NCBI RefSeq assembly: GCF_004000765.1
Contig: NZ_BILW01000005.1
Span: 62,001-126,000, forward strand
Direction of reading: 5' to 3'
Source: Paenibacillus chondroitinus NBRC 15376
GTDB taxonomy: Bacteria; Bacillota; Bacilli; Paenibacillales; NBRC-103111
DNA: 64,000 nt
Shown here: piece by piece, positions 44,800-54,847 of the stretch
Position numbering within the stretch: position 1 is the first letter of the stretch
Layout of the letters: each line of letters starts with the position of its first letter
Notes under the pieces: generated by a model
What the model saw: the letters and a program-made list of their open reading frames with translations, nothing else
Told to the model about the DNA's origin: nothing
Database searches by the model: none
Made by a program: the position numbers and the translations under genes

Positions 44800-47700
44800 A
44801 TGCCAAAAAATAATACACTCAAAAAGATCCTCGTTATCGGTTCCGGTCCGATCGTTATTGGTCAGGCAGCGGAATTCGACTATGCGGGAACGCAAGCTTG
44901 CCAAGCATTGAAAGAAGAAGGCATGGAAGTTATCCTGATCAACTCCAACCCGGCTACGATTATGACGGATACGAACATGGCTGACAAAGTATATATCGAA
45001 CCAATTACGCTTGAATTTGTTACACAAATCATTCGTCAAGAGCGTCCAGACGGTTTGCTTCCGACTTTAGGTGGTCAAACAGGTCTGAACATGGCAGTAG
45101 AACTTGCTCGCGCTGGCGTTCTTGAGAGCGAGAACGTGAAGCTTCTGGGTACACAGCTTACTGCGATTGAGAAAGCGGAAGACCGCGATCTTTTCAGAGA
45201 CTTGATGAGAGAGCTGGAGCAGCCTGTACCGGATAGCGTTATCGTAACAACTGTCGCGCAAGCGGTAGATTTTGCAAATGAAATCGGCTTCCCGATCATC
45301 GTTCGTCCTGCCTACACACTTGGTGGTACTGGCGGCGGTATCTGTAACACGATGGAAGAACTGACGGATATCGTAGCTTCCGGAATTCGTTACAGCCCAA
45401 TCGGCCAATGTCTGGTTGAACGCAGCATCGCAGGTATGAAAGAAGTCGAGTATGAAGTTATGCGTGACGCGAACGACAACTGTATCGTTGTATGTAACAT
45501 GGAGAATTTTGATCCAGTAGGCGTACATACCGGAGACAGTATCGTAGTAGCGCCAAGCCAAACGTTGTCGGATCGCGAATATCAAATGCTTCGCTCCGCA
45601 TCCCTGAAAATCATTCGTGCTTTGAACATCGAAGGCGGATGTAACGTACAATATGCGCTTGATCCGCACAGCTTCCAGTACTATGTTATCGAAGTTAACC
45701 CGCGCGTAAGCCGCTCTTCAGCGCTTGCATCCAAAGCAACAGGTTACCCGATTGCCAAAATGGCAGCTAAAATCGCGATTGGCTACACGCTCGATGAGCT
45801 TGTAAATCCGGTAACGGGTCAAACGTATGCATGCTTCGAGCCTGCACTTGACTACATCGTGTCCAAAATCCCGCGTTGGCCTTTCGATAAATTCACGGCG
45901 GCTAACCGCAAATTGGGTACACAAATGAAAGCAACCGGTGAAGTTATGGCGATCGGACGTACATTCGAAGAGTCCATTCACAAAGCGGTTCGCTCCTTGG
46001 AAATTGGTGTACATCGTTTGTTCCTGAAGGAAACAGACCTTTTAGATACAGAAACATTGGAATCCCGTTTGCAAAAACCTGATGATGAGCGCTTGTTCTT
46101 ACTGGCAGAAGCTTACCGCAGAGGCTATTCTGTAGAACAATTGCAAAATTTGACGAAAATTGATTGGTGGTTCTTGAACAAGCTTGAAGGTTTGATCAAG
46201 TTCGAGAAAGAAATCGCTGCAAGCGAATTAACGGCTGATCTGATTTTTGAAATTAAGCGTAAAGGCTTTACAGACCGAGCTGTTGCTGAAATCCGTACGC
46301 TTGCCGGCTGCACAACATTCATTAACGAAGCTGATGTAAGAGCTTATCGCTTGAAGCAAAACATTAAACCTGTTTACAAAATGGTTGATACTTGCGCAGC
46401 GGAGTTTGAAGCCTCGACGCCATACTACTATTCAACTTATGAGCAAGAAGATGAAGTAACGGAAACATCGAAAGAGAAAGTTGTTGTACTTGGTTCCGGT
46501 CCAATCCGTATCGGACAAGGGATTGAGTTTGACTACTCAACCGTACACGCTGTATGGGCAATTCAAGCTGCTGGCTACGAAGCTGTTATTATCAATAACA
46601 ACCCAGAGACGGTGTCCACGGACTTCAACACATCCGATCGCTTGTACTTCGAGCCATTGTTCTTCGAAGATGTGATGAACGTCATTGAACGCGAGAAACC
46701 AATCGGGGTTATCGTACAATTCGGTGGTCAAACCGCGATCAACTTGGCAGCTCCTTTACACAAAGCAGGAGTTCGCATTCTAGGTTCCGATCTGGAAAGT
46801 ATCGATACTGCGGAAGATCGCAAGAAATTCGAAGCTTTGCTAAGCAAGCTTTCCATTGCTCAACCTCCAGGCGGTACAGTAACTTCTGTGAATGAAGCGG
46901 TTGGAACTGCAGCGAAATTCGGTTATCCGGTTATCGTTCGACCTTCCTATGTCTTGGGCGGACGTGCGATGGAAATCGTCTACTCCGATGAAGAATTGCT
47001 GAGCTACATGGAATATGCGGTGAAAATCAACCCTGAGCATCCGGTTCTGATCGACCGTTATATGCTGGGTAAAGAGGTAGAAGTAGACGCGATTTGTGAT
47101 AGAGAAACGGTTCTAATCCCTGGGATTATGGAACACGTTGAGCGTGCAGGGGTTCACTCCGGCGACTCCATCGCGGTATACCCGCCGCAATCGCTCTCTG
47201 ACGAAATTAAGGCGCAAGTTATCGAGATTACGACAAAAATCGGTCTGGAACTTAACGTAGTGGGCTTGGTAAACATCCAGTTCGTTATCCACAACGACCA
47301 AGTGTATGTAATCGAGGTTAACCCGCGTTCTTCCAGAACGGTACCATTCTTAAGCAAAGTAACGAACATTCCGATGGCTAACGTGGCTACACGCGTCATT
47401 ATGGGACAAAAGCTGGCGGATATGGGTTACCAAAGCGGTCTATGGCCGGAAGATAACTATGTCTCCGTAAAAGTGCCGGTATTCTCCTTCGCGAAACTTC
47501 GCCGTGTCGATACAACACTCGGACCTGAGATGAAATCAACAGGTGAGGTCATGGGTCGCGATACGAACTTCGCTAAGGCGCTTTACAAAGGTTTAATCGG
47601 TGCGGGTATGAAAATCCCGTCTGCAGGTTCAGTCGTCGTGACTGTTGCTGACAAAGACAAGGAAGAAGCGATTGAAATCTTGAAAGGCTTCTACCGTCTC

Positions 47701-48009
47701 GGTTATAAAATCATTGCAACCGGTGGAACGGCTACAGCGATTGAAGAAGCTGGTCTTCCAGTTACAACGGTGCATAAATTGAGCGAAGGCTCACCGAACA
47801 TTTTGGATCTGATTCGCAGCGGTGACGCGCAGTTTGTTGTCAACACGCTGACCAAAGGCAAAACGCCTGAGCGCGACGGTTTCCGTATTCGCCGTGAAGC
47901 TGTTGAGAACGGTGTGGTTTGTATGACATCGCTGGACACAGTAAGAGCACTCGTGAATATGCTTGAAGCGATCAACTTCTCCTCACGTTCCATGCCGGTT
48001 CATGTCTAA
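44800..48009 (+). CDS. carB: Carbamoyl-phosphate synthase, large chain
   Basis: CarB (1069 residues) makes carbamoyl phosphate from bicarbonate, ammonia and two ATP. Two homologous ATP-grasp halves are visible, beginning [20 protein letters not shown] and [20 protein letters not shown]; each has its [12 protein letters not shown] or [12 protein letters not shown] loop and a VIEVNPR motif. The C-terminal MGS-like allosteric domain ends the protein ([19 protein letters not shown]). ATG 44800 is 9 nt after the repeat-borne GGGAGG. As it lies in the pyr operon, it is the PyrR-regulated copy. Confidence 0.97.
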   Translation: MPKNNTLKKILVIGSGPIVIGQAAEFDYAGTQACQALKEEGMEVILINSNPATIMTDTNMADKVYIEPITLEFVTQIIRQERPDGLLPTLGGQTGLNMAVELARAGVLESENVKLLGTQLTAIEKAEDRDLFRDLMRELEQPVPDSVIVTTVAQAVDFANEIGFPIIVRPAYTLGGTGGGICNTMEELTDIVASGIRYSPIGQCLVERSIAGMKEVEYEVMRDANDNCIVVCNMENFDPVGVHTGDSIVVAPSQTLSDREYQMLRSASLKIIRALNIEGGCNVQYALDPHSFQYYVIEVNPRVSRSSALASKATGYPIAKMAAKIAIGYTLDELVNPVTGQTYACFEPALDYIVSKIPRWPFDKFTAANRKLGTQMKATGEVMAIGRTFEESIHKAVRSLEIGVHRLFLKETDLLDTETLESRLQKPDDERLFLLAEAYRRGYSVEQLQNLTKIDWWFLNKLEGLIKFEKEIAASELTADLIFEIKRKGFTDRAVAEIRTLAGCTTFINEADVRAYRLKQNIKPVYKMVDTCAAEFEASTPYYYSTYEQEDEVTETSKEKVVVLGSGPIRIGQGIEFDYSTVHAVWAIQAAGYEAVIINNNPETVSTDFNTSDRLYFEPLFFEDVMNVIEREKPIGVIVQFGGQTAINLAAPLHKAGVRILGSDLESIDTAEDRKKFEALLSKLSIAQPPGGTVTSVNEAVGTAAKFGYPVIVRPSYVLGGRAMEIVYSDEELLSYMEYAVKINPEHPVLIDRYMLGKEVEVDAICDRETVLIPGIMEHVERAGVHSGDSIAVYPPQSLSDEIKAQVIEITTKIGLELNVVGLVNIQFVIHNDQVYVIEVNPRSSRTVPFLSKVTNIPMANVATRVIMGQKLADMGYQSGLWPEDNYVSVKVPVFSFAKLRRVDTTLGPEMKSTGEVMGRDTNFAKALYKGLIGAGMKIPSAGSVVVTVADKDKEEAIEILKGFYRLGYKIIATGGTATAIEEAGLPVTTVHKLSEGSPNILDLIRSGDAQFVVNTLTKGKTPERDGFRIRREAVENGVVCMTSLDTVRALVNMLEAINFSSRSMPVHV

Positions 48010-48025
48010 GAAAGAGGTGACGGAC

Positions 48026-48754
48026 TTGTCAGTATTAACTCGTACGGATGTTGCAGGACGCATTATGGTCGCGCTCGATTATGCGAATGCGGCAAGCGCC
48101 GAAGGGCTGCTGAAGCAGCTCGAGGGCATCCCTTGCTATGTGAAGGTGGGCATGCAGCTGTTCTATGCTGCAGGTCCAAGCTTTGTCGCGAGCCTGAAGG
48201 ATCGCGGTTATAAGGTGTTCCTTGATGTGAAGATGCATGACATTCCGAACACGGTCAAAGGCGGCGCGGAAAGCGTAACGCGCCTAGGAGTGGATGTGTT
48301 CAACGTCCATGCCGCCGGAGGCAAGGACATGATGGTCGCTACCTTGGAGGGTGTTGACAAGGGTTTGGCCGCAGGCGCGGTACGTCCGATCGTCATCGGC
48401 GTGACGCAGCTGACCAGCACCTCGCAAGCGGTGCTGAACGAAGAGATCGGCTTGACCGGTACGGTGGAGCAAGCCGTCATTCGTTATGCCCGCTTGGCGC
48501 ATGCCGCGGGGCTTCAGGGCGTCGTCGCGTCACCGCTAGAGGTGACGGCGATTAAGGCGGCGTGCGGTGACGGGTTCGTCACCGTAACGCCGGGCATCCG
48601 CCCGGCAGGAGCGGATGTGGGCGACCAGTCGCGCATTATGACGCCAAGCGAGGCGTTCGCGCAGGGAACGGACTACGTCGTGATCGGCAGACCGATCACA
48701 GGCGCAGCGGACCCAAGGGCTGCATTGGAATCGATTATTGATTCCATCTTGTAA
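48026..48754 (+). CDS. pyrF: Orotidine 5'-phosphate decarboxylase
   Basis: PyrF converts OMP to UMP. The 242-residue barrel shows [21 protein letters not shown], the catalytic [13 protein letters not shown] and the phosphate loop [14 protein letters not shown] 48026 has GAGGTG 6 nt upstream; ATG 48002 overlaps carB and would add eight residues. pyrK and pyrD, which precede pyrF in B. subtilis, are missing. The 3' half is strongly GC-rich. Confidence 0.94.
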   Translation: MSVLTRTDVAGRIMVALDYANAASAEGLLKQLEGIPCYVKVGMQLFYAAGPSFVASLKDRGYKVFLDVKMHDIPNTVKGGAESVTRLGVDVFNVHAAGGKDMMVATLEGVDKGLAAGAVRPIVIGVTQLTSTSQAVLNEEIGLTGTVEQAVIRYARLAHAAGLQGVVASPLEVTAIKAACGDGFVTVTPGIRPAGADVGDQSRIMTPSEAFAQGTDYVVIGRPITGAADPRAALESIIDSIL

Positions 48755-48786
48755 CATCTAACAACGGAAGGAACGGTGGAAGTAAC

Positions 48787-49428
48787 ATGAGTCAACTCGA
48801 AACGATTGCGAAGCATGTCGCGGCTTCCTTATTAGATATTCAAGCGGTAGCGTTAAGACCGCAGCAACCTTTCACATGGACTTCGGGCTTGAAATCCCCG
48901 ATTTATTGCGACAACCGTCTGACGATGTCACACCCGGCGATTCGCGAAGCGATCGCTGACGGCTTCGTCAGCTTGATTCAAGAGAAGTTCCCGGATGCAG
49001 AGGTTGTAGCCGGTACTGCAACGGCTGGCATCCCTCATGCGGCATGGGTCGCTCAGAAGCTGGGTCTCCCCATGATTTATATTCGCGATAAAGCGAAAGG
49101 CCATGGCAAAGAGAACCTGATTGAAGGTTCTGTAAAGCCCGGCCAAAAGGTCATCGTTATCGAGGACCTGATTTCAACAGGCGGAAGCTCTCTGAAAGCA
49201 GCGATTGCTGTCAAAGAAGCCGGAGCCATACCGTTAGGCGTACTAGCCATTTTCTCCTACCAATTGGACAAGGCGACAGACGCTTTCCAAGCTGCGGAGA
49301 TGCCGCTTCATACGCTTTCCAACTACTCTACGCTGCTTGAAGTAGCTTTAGAGAAGGGTGCAATCAAAGCTGAGGATATGGCTTTGCTACGCTCATGGAG
49401 AGAGAATCCTGCTGCTTTTGGTGTGTAA
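48787..49428 (+). CDS. pyrE: Orotate phosphoribosyltransferase
   Basis: PyrE attaches PRPP to orotate. The 213-residue protein has the PRPP-binding motif [18 protein letters not shown], the flexible loop [15 protein letters not shown], and [14 protein letters not shown] near the N-terminus. It starts 32 nt after pyrF with GGAAGGAACGGTGG upstream, and is the last gene before the operon terminator. Confidence 0.95.
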   Translation: MSQLETIAKHVAASLLDIQAVALRPQQPFTWTSGLKSPIYCDNRLTMSHPAIREAIADGFVSLIQEKFPDAEVVAGTATAGIPHAAWVAQKLGLPMIYIRDKAKGHGKENLIEGSVKPGQKVIVIEDLISTGGSSLKAAIAVKEAGAIPLGVLAIFSYQLDKATDAFQAAEMPLHTLSNYSTLLEVALEKGAIKAEDMALLRSWRENPAAFGV

Positions 49429-49521
49429 AAGGATTTGATGTGTGCCAGTTTCGGCTGGTTACCGCACCGGCGGCGCCACAATAGGATGACATTCTCGACA
49501 TCCACATATAAATGAAATGCG

Positions 49522-49561
49522 AAGAAGCCCTACCTTTTCGAAAAGGAGGGCTTCTTTTTTT
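49522..49561. terminator. Bidirectional terminator between pyrE and the LysR gene
   Basis: GAAGCCC and CCTTTT (49524-49538) pair with AAAAGG and GGGCTTC (49541-49554) around a 2-nt loop; a run of Ts follows. The AT-rich flanks permit termination in both directions. Confidence 0.9.
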
Positions 49562-50444
49562 ATTTGTCTTCCTCGTTATTGGTCAATAGTTGGATAAAAG
49601 TTTGCAAGGGCTGGGAGATCCACTTTTTCGGATGAAGCAGCAGTTGGATATCCAACTTTAAATCTTCATGTGAAAAAGGCAGGGAAACAAGCCTTTTTTG
49701 TTCGAGTTCGCCCTGAACGACAATTCTGGGAAGCAGCGCGATCCCGAGCCCATTCATAACGCATTGCTTAATGGCCTCCAAATTGCCTAGTTCGAAGCCG
49801 ATTTGGAACGGGATGGCGTGATCTTTGAGCAGCTTTTCAAACATGCCCCGATAAATGCAGCTTTCTTCTGTTACAATAAACTCAGTTTGTTGTAGATCGG
49901 TAAGCTCAATTCGGTCTAATTGTGTGAGCGGATGAGATAATGGAGCAACAAGCAGCAAGGGTTCTTCTTTAATTTTCGTACAGGTTAAGAGGGGTTCAGC
50001 CGGATATTGGTCCAAAAGCAGACCCAGATCGTAGTCGCCTTCTCTAACTTTGGTCATCAGGGAGGCTTCGCTGTCCGGATATAACTGAATATTGAGGCCG
50101 GGATAAAGCTGTTTCAAAGCTTGTAAATAAGGAGGCAGGTAATAAGCCGCAAGCGAGTTAATTGTGCCAATCGTCAAAGTACCGGTGACCTGGCTTGCCA
50201 CCATTTCTTTGGACTGATCATAGAGATCGAGCATTTGTACAGCCAGTTTCAGAAGGATTTCACCAGGAGATGTCAGCCGCAGCTGCCGGCCAAATCGTTC
50301 AAAAAGAGGCACCCCGTATTCACGCTCAAGCTTCTGAATTTGCATCGTAATGCTGGATTGCGCATAGCCTAAATCTTCGGCGGCCTTGGTAAAGCTTTTT
50401 CTTCGGGCAACTTCCCGAAAGGTGCGGAAATACGTTAAGTCCAT
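49560..50444 (-). CDS. LysR-type transcriptional regulator
   Basis: A 294-residue LysR regulator: N-terminal winged helix (MDLTYFRTFREVARRKSFTK, AAEDLGYAQSSITMQIQKLE), linker helix, and a periplasmic-binding-like effector domain. It is transcribed divergently from dapA; a 123-nt gap lies between them. LysR proteins usually regulate the divergent neighbour, so dapA-ridA are candidate targets. The effector is unknown. Confidence 0.92.
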   Translation of the reverse strand: MDLTYFRTFREVARRKSFTKAAEDLGYAQSSITMQIQKLEREYGVPLFERFGRQLRLTSPGEILLKLAVQMLDLYDQSKEMVASQVTGTLTIGTINSLAAYYLPPYLQALKQLYPGLNIQLYPDSEASLMTKVREGDYDLGLLLDQYPAEPLLTCTKIKEEPLLLVAPLSHPLTQLDRIELTDLQQTEFIVTEESCIYRGMFEKLLKDHAIPFQIGFELGNLEAIKQCVMNGLGIALLPRIVVQGELEQKRLVSLPFSHEDLKLDIQLLLHPKKWISQPLQTFIQLLTNNEEDK

Positions 50445-50485
50445 GGCAGCCTCCTAATCTCACTTCAAAATTATTGATGAGTAGT

Positions 50486-50510
50486 ATCACTTATTATAGC
50501 TAACTGTGAT
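50486..50510. promoter_or_regulatory. Possible LysR operator between lysR-type gene and dapA
   Basis: ATCAC (50486-50490) and GTGAT (50506-50510) form an inverted repeat with 15 nt between the arms, in the divergent promoter gap. A weak promoter for dapA (TTATTG at 50471, TATAGC at 50495, 18-bp spacer) overlaps it. Confidence 0.35.
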
Positions 50511-50567
50511 GCATTATTCCATGCTAAAGTGGATGTACAACATCAAATTAACGGGGAGATGGCTAAT

Positions 50568-51443
50568 ATGTTAAATGAAAAAGACTTGCATGGTGTGTAT
50601 GTTCCTATCATTACGCCTTTTGACGAGGATGGCGAGTTGGATGCTGCCTCCTTGTATAATCATGCCTACAATTTGTTTCAAGACGGAATCGATGGGCTCG
50701 TCGTTAATGGTACGACAGGGGAATCCCCGACGATTGCGAGTGATGAACTGGGCATTATGTTTGCAACTGCTCAAGCTGCCCGAGATGCGGCGCATGTGCA
50801 TGTCCCGCTTGTAGTGGGTACGGGCACGAATGATACGCGATCTACGGTGCGTAAAACAGAAGAAGCTGGAAAACTTGGCGCTGACAGTGCTTTAGTCGTG
50901 GTGCCGTATTATAATAAACCCAGTCAGCAAGGGATTATTGAGCATTTTCGCCGTGTTGCAAGTGTTGGTGTACCCGTCATTCTCTATGAAGTTCCCCATC
51001 GTACAGGGGTTAAATTAGAGCTGGATACGGTTCGGACCATTCTCGAACTGGATGGTGTGATTGGAATGAAAGACAGTACGCCCAACACTCAGCTAGTCTC
51101 GGAGCTTACTAGATTGGGCTCGAAGCCGATTTTGTGCGGTGAAGATACGTTGCTTTTCGAGGCTCTTCAATCAGGGGCTAAGGGTGTAATGAGCGCATCT
51201 GCGAATGTGGAGACAGAGCGGTTTGTAGCATTTTATCGCCATTTTCTGGAAGGGCAGCAGGAGAAAAGCAAAGAGTTTTTTGAAAAATTGCTTCCGCTGA
51301 TTCACCTGCTTTTCCAAGAGCCTAATCCAGCTCCACTGAAATGGCTGCTTGAGCACCAAAGGGTCATTGAATCGGGAACGCTTCGCTTGCCGCTTATGCC
51401 GGTATCGGAAGGTTTGCGCGCTAAGCTTGCATCTTATCTGTAA
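50568..51443 (+). CDS. dapA: 4-hydroxy-tetrahydrodipicolinate synthase (DapA)
   Basis: A 291-residue class I aldolase-fold protein that condenses pyruvate with aspartate semialdehyde. GTTGESPT binds substrate, the Tyr is in LYEVPHRTG, and the Schiff-base Lys is in GVIGMKDSTPN. The C-terminus FQEPNPAPLKWLLE resembles genuine DapA rather than NanA. The lysine context (MKDST rather than IKEAS) differs from the housekeeping enzyme, so a related catabolic lyase is possible. ATG 50568 follows GGGGAG by 9 nt. Confidence 0.8.
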   Translation: MLNEKDLHGVYVPIITPFDEDGELDAASLYNHAYNLFQDGIDGLVVNGTTGESPTIASDELGIMFATAQAARDAAHVHVPLVVGTGTNDTRSTVRKTEEAGKLGADSALVVVPYYNKPSQQGIIEHFRRVASVGVPVILYEVPHRTGVKLELDTVRTILELDGVIGMKDSTPNTQLVSELTRLGSKPILCGEDTLLFEALQSGAKGVMSASANVETERFVAFYRHFLEGQQEKSKEFFEKLLPLIHLLFQEPNPAPLKWLLEHQRVIESGTLRLPLMPVSEGLRAKLASYL

Positions 51444-51459
51444 AAGGAGAGTTGAGTGA

Positions 51460-51852
51460 ATGATGACTCGAACAAAAGTATTTACAGGCTCGCCTTGGGA
51501 GCCTACGGTAGGTTATTGCCGCGCAATCCGAGTAGGCAATCGCATTGAGGTAGCCGGAACAACAGCAATGAGGGATGGCGAAGTGGTCGGCGAAGGCAAC
51601 GCTTATGAGCAAGCGCGTTATGTGCTGGAGATAATTGAGAAAGCACTCCTAGAGCTTGGAGCCACGATGTCGGATGTTATACGTACGCGCATGTTTGTGA
51701 CGGATATTTCCTTATGGGAGGAATTCGGCCGTGCGCATGGGGAATTTTTCCGGGAAGTTCAGCCAGTGGCAACAATGGTTGAGGTGCAAGCTTTAATTGA
51801 TCCCAGGTTAATGATAGAAATTGAAGTTGAGGCGTTGAAGACCGAAGATTAG
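51460..51852 (+). CDS. ridA: RidA-family reactive imine deaminase
   Basis: A 130-residue YjgF/YER057c/UK114 protein. RidA-type proteins hydrolyse reactive enamine/imine intermediates from PLP enzymes. The conserved arginine lies in VIRTRMFVTDI. It is 16 nt after dapA with AAGGAG upstream, so the two are co-translated. The C-terminal half (QPVATMVEVQALIDPRLMIEIE) is standard for the family, but the N-terminus lacks the usual NAP/AIGPY block, suggesting a divergent subgroup. Confidence 0.85.
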   Translation: MMTRTKVFTGSPWEPTVGYCRAIRVGNRIEVAGTTAMRDGEVVGEGNAYEQARYVLEIIEKALLELGATMSDVIRTRMFVTDISLWEEFGRAHGEFFREVQPVATMVEVQALIDPRLMIEIEVEALKTED

Positions 51853-51875
51853 AGATGTGTTCAGGTTAATAAATA

Positions 51876-51936
51876 AATAGCGCTTTTTCATTTTGTCGTT
51901 GATGTCATGTCGCTGACAAGAGGAAAAAGCGCTATT
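51876..51936. terminator. Long-armed bidirectional terminator after ridA
   Basis: AATAGCGCTTTTTC (51876-51889) and GAAAAAGCGCTATT (51923-51936) form a perfect 14-bp inverted repeat; the 33-nt loop contains an inner TTGTC/GACAA stem. It separates two convergent genes. Confidence 0.8.
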
Positions 51937-51949
51937 CGCGTGTTATTTG

Positions 51950-52456
51950 TTAGCCGACCCGTTTACCGAGAATAATCAAGTCTCGTTCAATTCCGTCAAG
52001 CTCGGCAATGCCAGGCAGATGCGCCCAATTTTCAAAACCAAATTTACGGAAAAGCTGCAGACTAGGTTCATTATGGCCGAAAATAAAGCCGAGCAAAGTC
52101 TTAAGCCCCAGCTTTGGACAAGCTTCTAAAGCCTGCTCCATGAGGTATCGGCCGATTCCTTGGCCGCGGCACGTTTCGTCTATATAAATACTGACTTCTG
52201 CCGTGGCATTGTAGGCAGGGCGGCCATAAAAGGATTGAAAACTAAGCCAGCCGCAGATCCCGCTGCCATTTTCCAGTACCCATAAAGGACGGAAATTCGC
52301 GGAGTGTTCATGAAACCAGCCTTCACGACTGGCTGTCGTCACGGGTTCCGTATCTGCGGTAACCATGCGCCCAGCAATTGTTGAATTATAGATACGTACG
52401 ATATCCGCGAGATCTTCCAAATTGGCATCGCGGAGAGATAGATTTGTTGTGCTCAT
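51950..52456 (-). CDS. GNAT N-acetyltransferase, phosphinothricin/amino-acid type
   Basis: A 168-residue GNAT protein. The acetyl-CoA loop is [10 protein letters not shown], preceded by AEVSIYIDE, and the C-terminus has [23 protein letters not shown]. This pattern is typical of the Pat/YncA group, which acetylates methionine derivatives or phosphinothricin. The substrate here is undetermined. Confidence 0.85.
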   Translation of the reverse strand: MSTTNLSLRDANLEDLADIVRIYNSTIAGRMVTADTEPVTTASREGWFHEHSANFRPLWVLENGSGICGWLSFQSFYGRPAYNATAEVSIYIDETCRGQGIGRYLMEQALEACPKLGLKTLLGFIFGHNEPSLQLFRKFGFENWAHLPGIAELDGIERDLIILGKRVG

Positions 52457-52474
52457 GATGTTCGCTCATTCCTC

Positions 52475-53857
52475 TCATGCTTTCTCATTTCGTGCAGCTA
52501 GATTCAGCCAGAAGCGGCTGATTGTCTCCGTTCCCTTTTCCCAATTGATCAAATGGAAATGCTCATTAGGGGCATGCAAGTTCTCACCCGGAAGGCCGAA
52601 GCCGAGCAGAACAACTGGGGCATCCAGCACGCGGCCCAACACTTCCACGATTGGAATGGAGCCGCCGCTACGTGTGTACACTGGCCATGAGCCATATGTA
52701 TCTTCATAAGCTTCAGCGGCTGCAACCATGACGGGCTCGTCGATCGGCGTAATAAACGGATTGCCGCGTAATTGACGATCGAGTGTTACTTTAACGCCAG
52801 GCAAATCTTGGGCATGAATATGCGCTTCAACGGCATTCATGATCTCATCCGGGATTTGCGCAGCAACGAGTCGGCAGGCAATTTTGGCCGAAGCACGGTT
52901 AGGGATAATGGGTTTAATCCCTTCACCTTGAAAACCGCCGCTCACCGAAGTTATTTCCAACGTGGGTCTCGACGTTGTTTGCTCGTAGAACGAGAATCCT
53001 TTTTCCCCATATAACGTGTCGACATTTAGATTTGTACGGACTTTATTTTCATCAGGTTCAACTTGTTTAAAAGCTTCGCGCTCTTTGTCTGAAAGCTCGA
53101 TGACCCGATCGTAGAAGCCTTCGACGGCTACTCGGCCATCGGCATCATGAAAAGAGCTTAGCAGCTTGGTTAAAGCATGAATCGGATTTTGGACAGCCCC
53201 GCCAAATAGCCCGGAATGCAGGTCACTGTTCGCTCCATCGATCGTAATCTCAAAACCGGCGAGACCACGCAAGCCATACATAAGCGCCGGTTTGCCAGGG
53301 CCGTGCATCTGAGTATCCGATAGGACAACAGCGTCAGCCTGCAATTTGTCTTGGTACTTTTCTACAAAGGGAGGGAGGTTTTTACTGGCAATTTCTTCTT
53401 CGCCTTCAATACAGAATTTCACATTCACGGGAAGAGTGCCTTGTGTACGAAGGAAAGCTTCGACCACTTTTACATAAAGCAGAAGTTGCCCCTTATCGTC
53501 TGTACTGCCTCGGGCATATAGCTTCCCATCGCGAATGACAGGCTCGAAAGGTGGAGTGTCCCATAATTCCATAGGATCTGCCGGTTGAACGTCATAGTGT
53601 CCATAAATAAGCACAGTTGGTTTACCTTCTGCATGCAGCCAGTCAGCATAAACGACAGGATGCCCGCCTGTAGGCATGATTTCAATATTTTCTAGGCCGG
53701 CTTTTCTGAGGGAGTCAGCCGTCCATTCCGCACAGCGCTTCATATCCGGTTGATGTTCGGCAACAGCACTAATACTTGGAATCCGCAAAAATTGCATCAA
53801 TTCCTCTATGTGTTGGTCTCTTTGCTCTTCCAAATAGGTTTTGATTGTTTCAATCAT
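52475..53857 (-). CDS. M20-family metallodipeptidase
   Basis: A 460-residue M20 peptidase with catalytic domain motifs YGHYDVQPADP, ARGSTDDKGQ, EGEEEIASKN and SDTQM, and a dimerisation lid. It is most like carnosinase/CNDP-type dipeptidases. The start at 53857 (MIETIKTYLEEQRDQ) has AAGGAG 9 nt upstream on the minus strand; the frame is open for 33 more codons upstream, but no ribosome site is visible there. It lies 18 nt upstream of the GNAT gene on the same strand. Confidence 0.9.
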   Translation of the reverse strand: MIETIKTYLEEQRDQHIEELMQFLRIPSISAVAEHQPDMKRCAEWTADSLRKAGLENIEIMPTGGHPVVYADWLHAEGKPTVLIYGHYDVQPADPMELWDTPPFEPVIRDGKLYARGSTDDKGQLLLYVKVVEAFLRTQGTLPVNVKFCIEGEEEIASKNLPPFVEKYQDKLQADAVVLSDTQMHGPGKPALMYGLRGLAGFEITIDGANSDLHSGLFGGAVQNPIHALTKLLSSFHDADGRVAVEGFYDRVIELSDKEREAFKQVEPDENKVRTNLNVDTLYGEKGFSFYEQTTSRPTLEITSVSGGFQGEGIKPIIPNRASAKIACRLVAAQIPDEIMNAVEAHIHAQDLPGVKVTLDRQLRGNPFITPIDEPVMVAAAEAYEDTYGSWPVYTRSGGSIPIVEVLGRVLDAPVVLLGFGLPGENLHAPNEHFHLINWEKGTETISRFWLNLAARNEKA

Positions 53858-54046
53858 GTCGGTGATCTCCTTCTTTGTAAGCAATTCTAAATAAGCTACT
53901 TCTTTTAACTTCCCCAAAGGGCGGGAAAATCCTGCAAATGAATGCTCCTCTATCACATTTTGTAGGACAGTTGCATGCAGCTTGGAGAAGCGGGTATTAT
54001 TGTAAAGCCAAATAAACGGAACCGTGACGGTTAAGGAGGAGTAAAC

Positions 54047-54592
54047 ATGCAGCTTGTTTGTAAAACAGAACGAATGTCTTTGGTTCGTTTAGATCCAACT
54101 TCATCTGAGCTGGTGCTTGATTATGTGAATCGCAATCGGGCTTTTTTGAAGGAATGGGAAATTGAGCGTAATGAGCTGTATTATACGAATTCGCATCAAG
54201 CTGATTTGCTTGAGAAAGAAGTTAAACTGATCGAGGACGGCTTGCTGATAAAAGTATGGATGTTGTATGAAGACCGAGTGATAGGGTCGATTTCTCTAAG
54301 CAATATTGTCAGAGGAGCTTTTCAATCCTGCCATCTGGGCTATCGAATGGATGGAAGCCTTGTCAATCGTGGGCTTATGACGGAGGGGGTCCAGGCCATA
54401 ATTGACTATGCTTTTGAGGTCGTGGGGCTGCACCGAATTGAAGCCAACATCATGCCACGCAATGCTGCCTCTTTGAGGGTTGTGGAAAAACTGGGGTTCT
54501 ATGAGGAGGGCTTAGCGTTCAAATATTTGAAAATTCATGGTGTTTGGGAGGATCATATTCATATGGTGCTGCGGAATACGGCTATGGAATAA
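54047..54592 (+). CDS. RimJ/RimL-type GNAT N-acetyltransferase
   Basis: A 181-residue GNAT protein of the RimJ/RimL class, which acetylates protein N-termini or small molecules. It has LGYRMDGSLVNRGLMTEGVQ, LHRIEANIMPRNAASLRVVE and KLGFYEEGLAFKYLKIHGVW. ATG 54047 follows AAGGAGGAG. A single-gene unit ending at the terminator below. Confidence 0.88.
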   Translation: MQLVCKTERMSLVRLDPTSSELVLDYVNRNRAFLKEWEIERNELYYTNSHQADLLEKEVKLIEDGLLIKVWMLYEDRVIGSISLSNIVRGAFQSCHLGYRMDGSLVNRGLMTEGVQAIIDYAFEVVGLHRIEANIMPRNAASLRVVEKLGFYEEGLAFKYLKIHGVWEDHIHMVLRNTAME

Positions 54593-54609
54593 AAGCGGTA
54601 GATGTAGAT

Positions 54610-54657
54610 AAGGATCATCTTAAAAGTCTGTAAGGACTTTCAGGATGGTCCTTTTTT
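54610..54657 (+). terminator. Terminator before the ABC/adaptor operon
   Basis: AAGGATCATC (54610-54619) pairs with GATGGTCCTT (54644-54653, one G-U), with an inner AAGTC/GACTT stem, then TTTT. Confidence 0.88.
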
Positions 54658-54773
54658 GGATAAAATTAGGTATTTTGTTGTATAACATTTTTTTTACAAA
54701 TCATAGTATATTTTAATAGATTCATACAAGAGAACGTTCGTGCTTAAAAACTTTCAGCAAATTTTCAGTTTCG

Positions 54774-54802
54774 TGGAACTTTTTGAAAACATCTAACGTC
54801 TA
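54774..54802 (+). promoter_or_regulatory. Putative ECF-sigma promoter
   Basis: TGGAAC (54774-54779), a 17-nt spacer and CGTCTA (54797-54802). This fits the ECF consensus TGAAAC-N16/17-CGTC of the sigma-M/W/X group with one difference. A predicted start near 54808 leaves a 40-nt leader to the first gene. A competing sigma-A-like match (TTTACA near 54690) lies further upstream. Confidence 0.6.
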
Positions 54803-54847
54803 ATTTATCATACAGGTTATTTTGGAAATGAAAGGAAGAAGTATCAT

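Noticed and set aside
54732..54739. GAACGTTC upstream of the exporter operon as a LexA box
   Set aside because: The Gram-positive LexA site needs four bases between GAAC and GTTC; here there are none.
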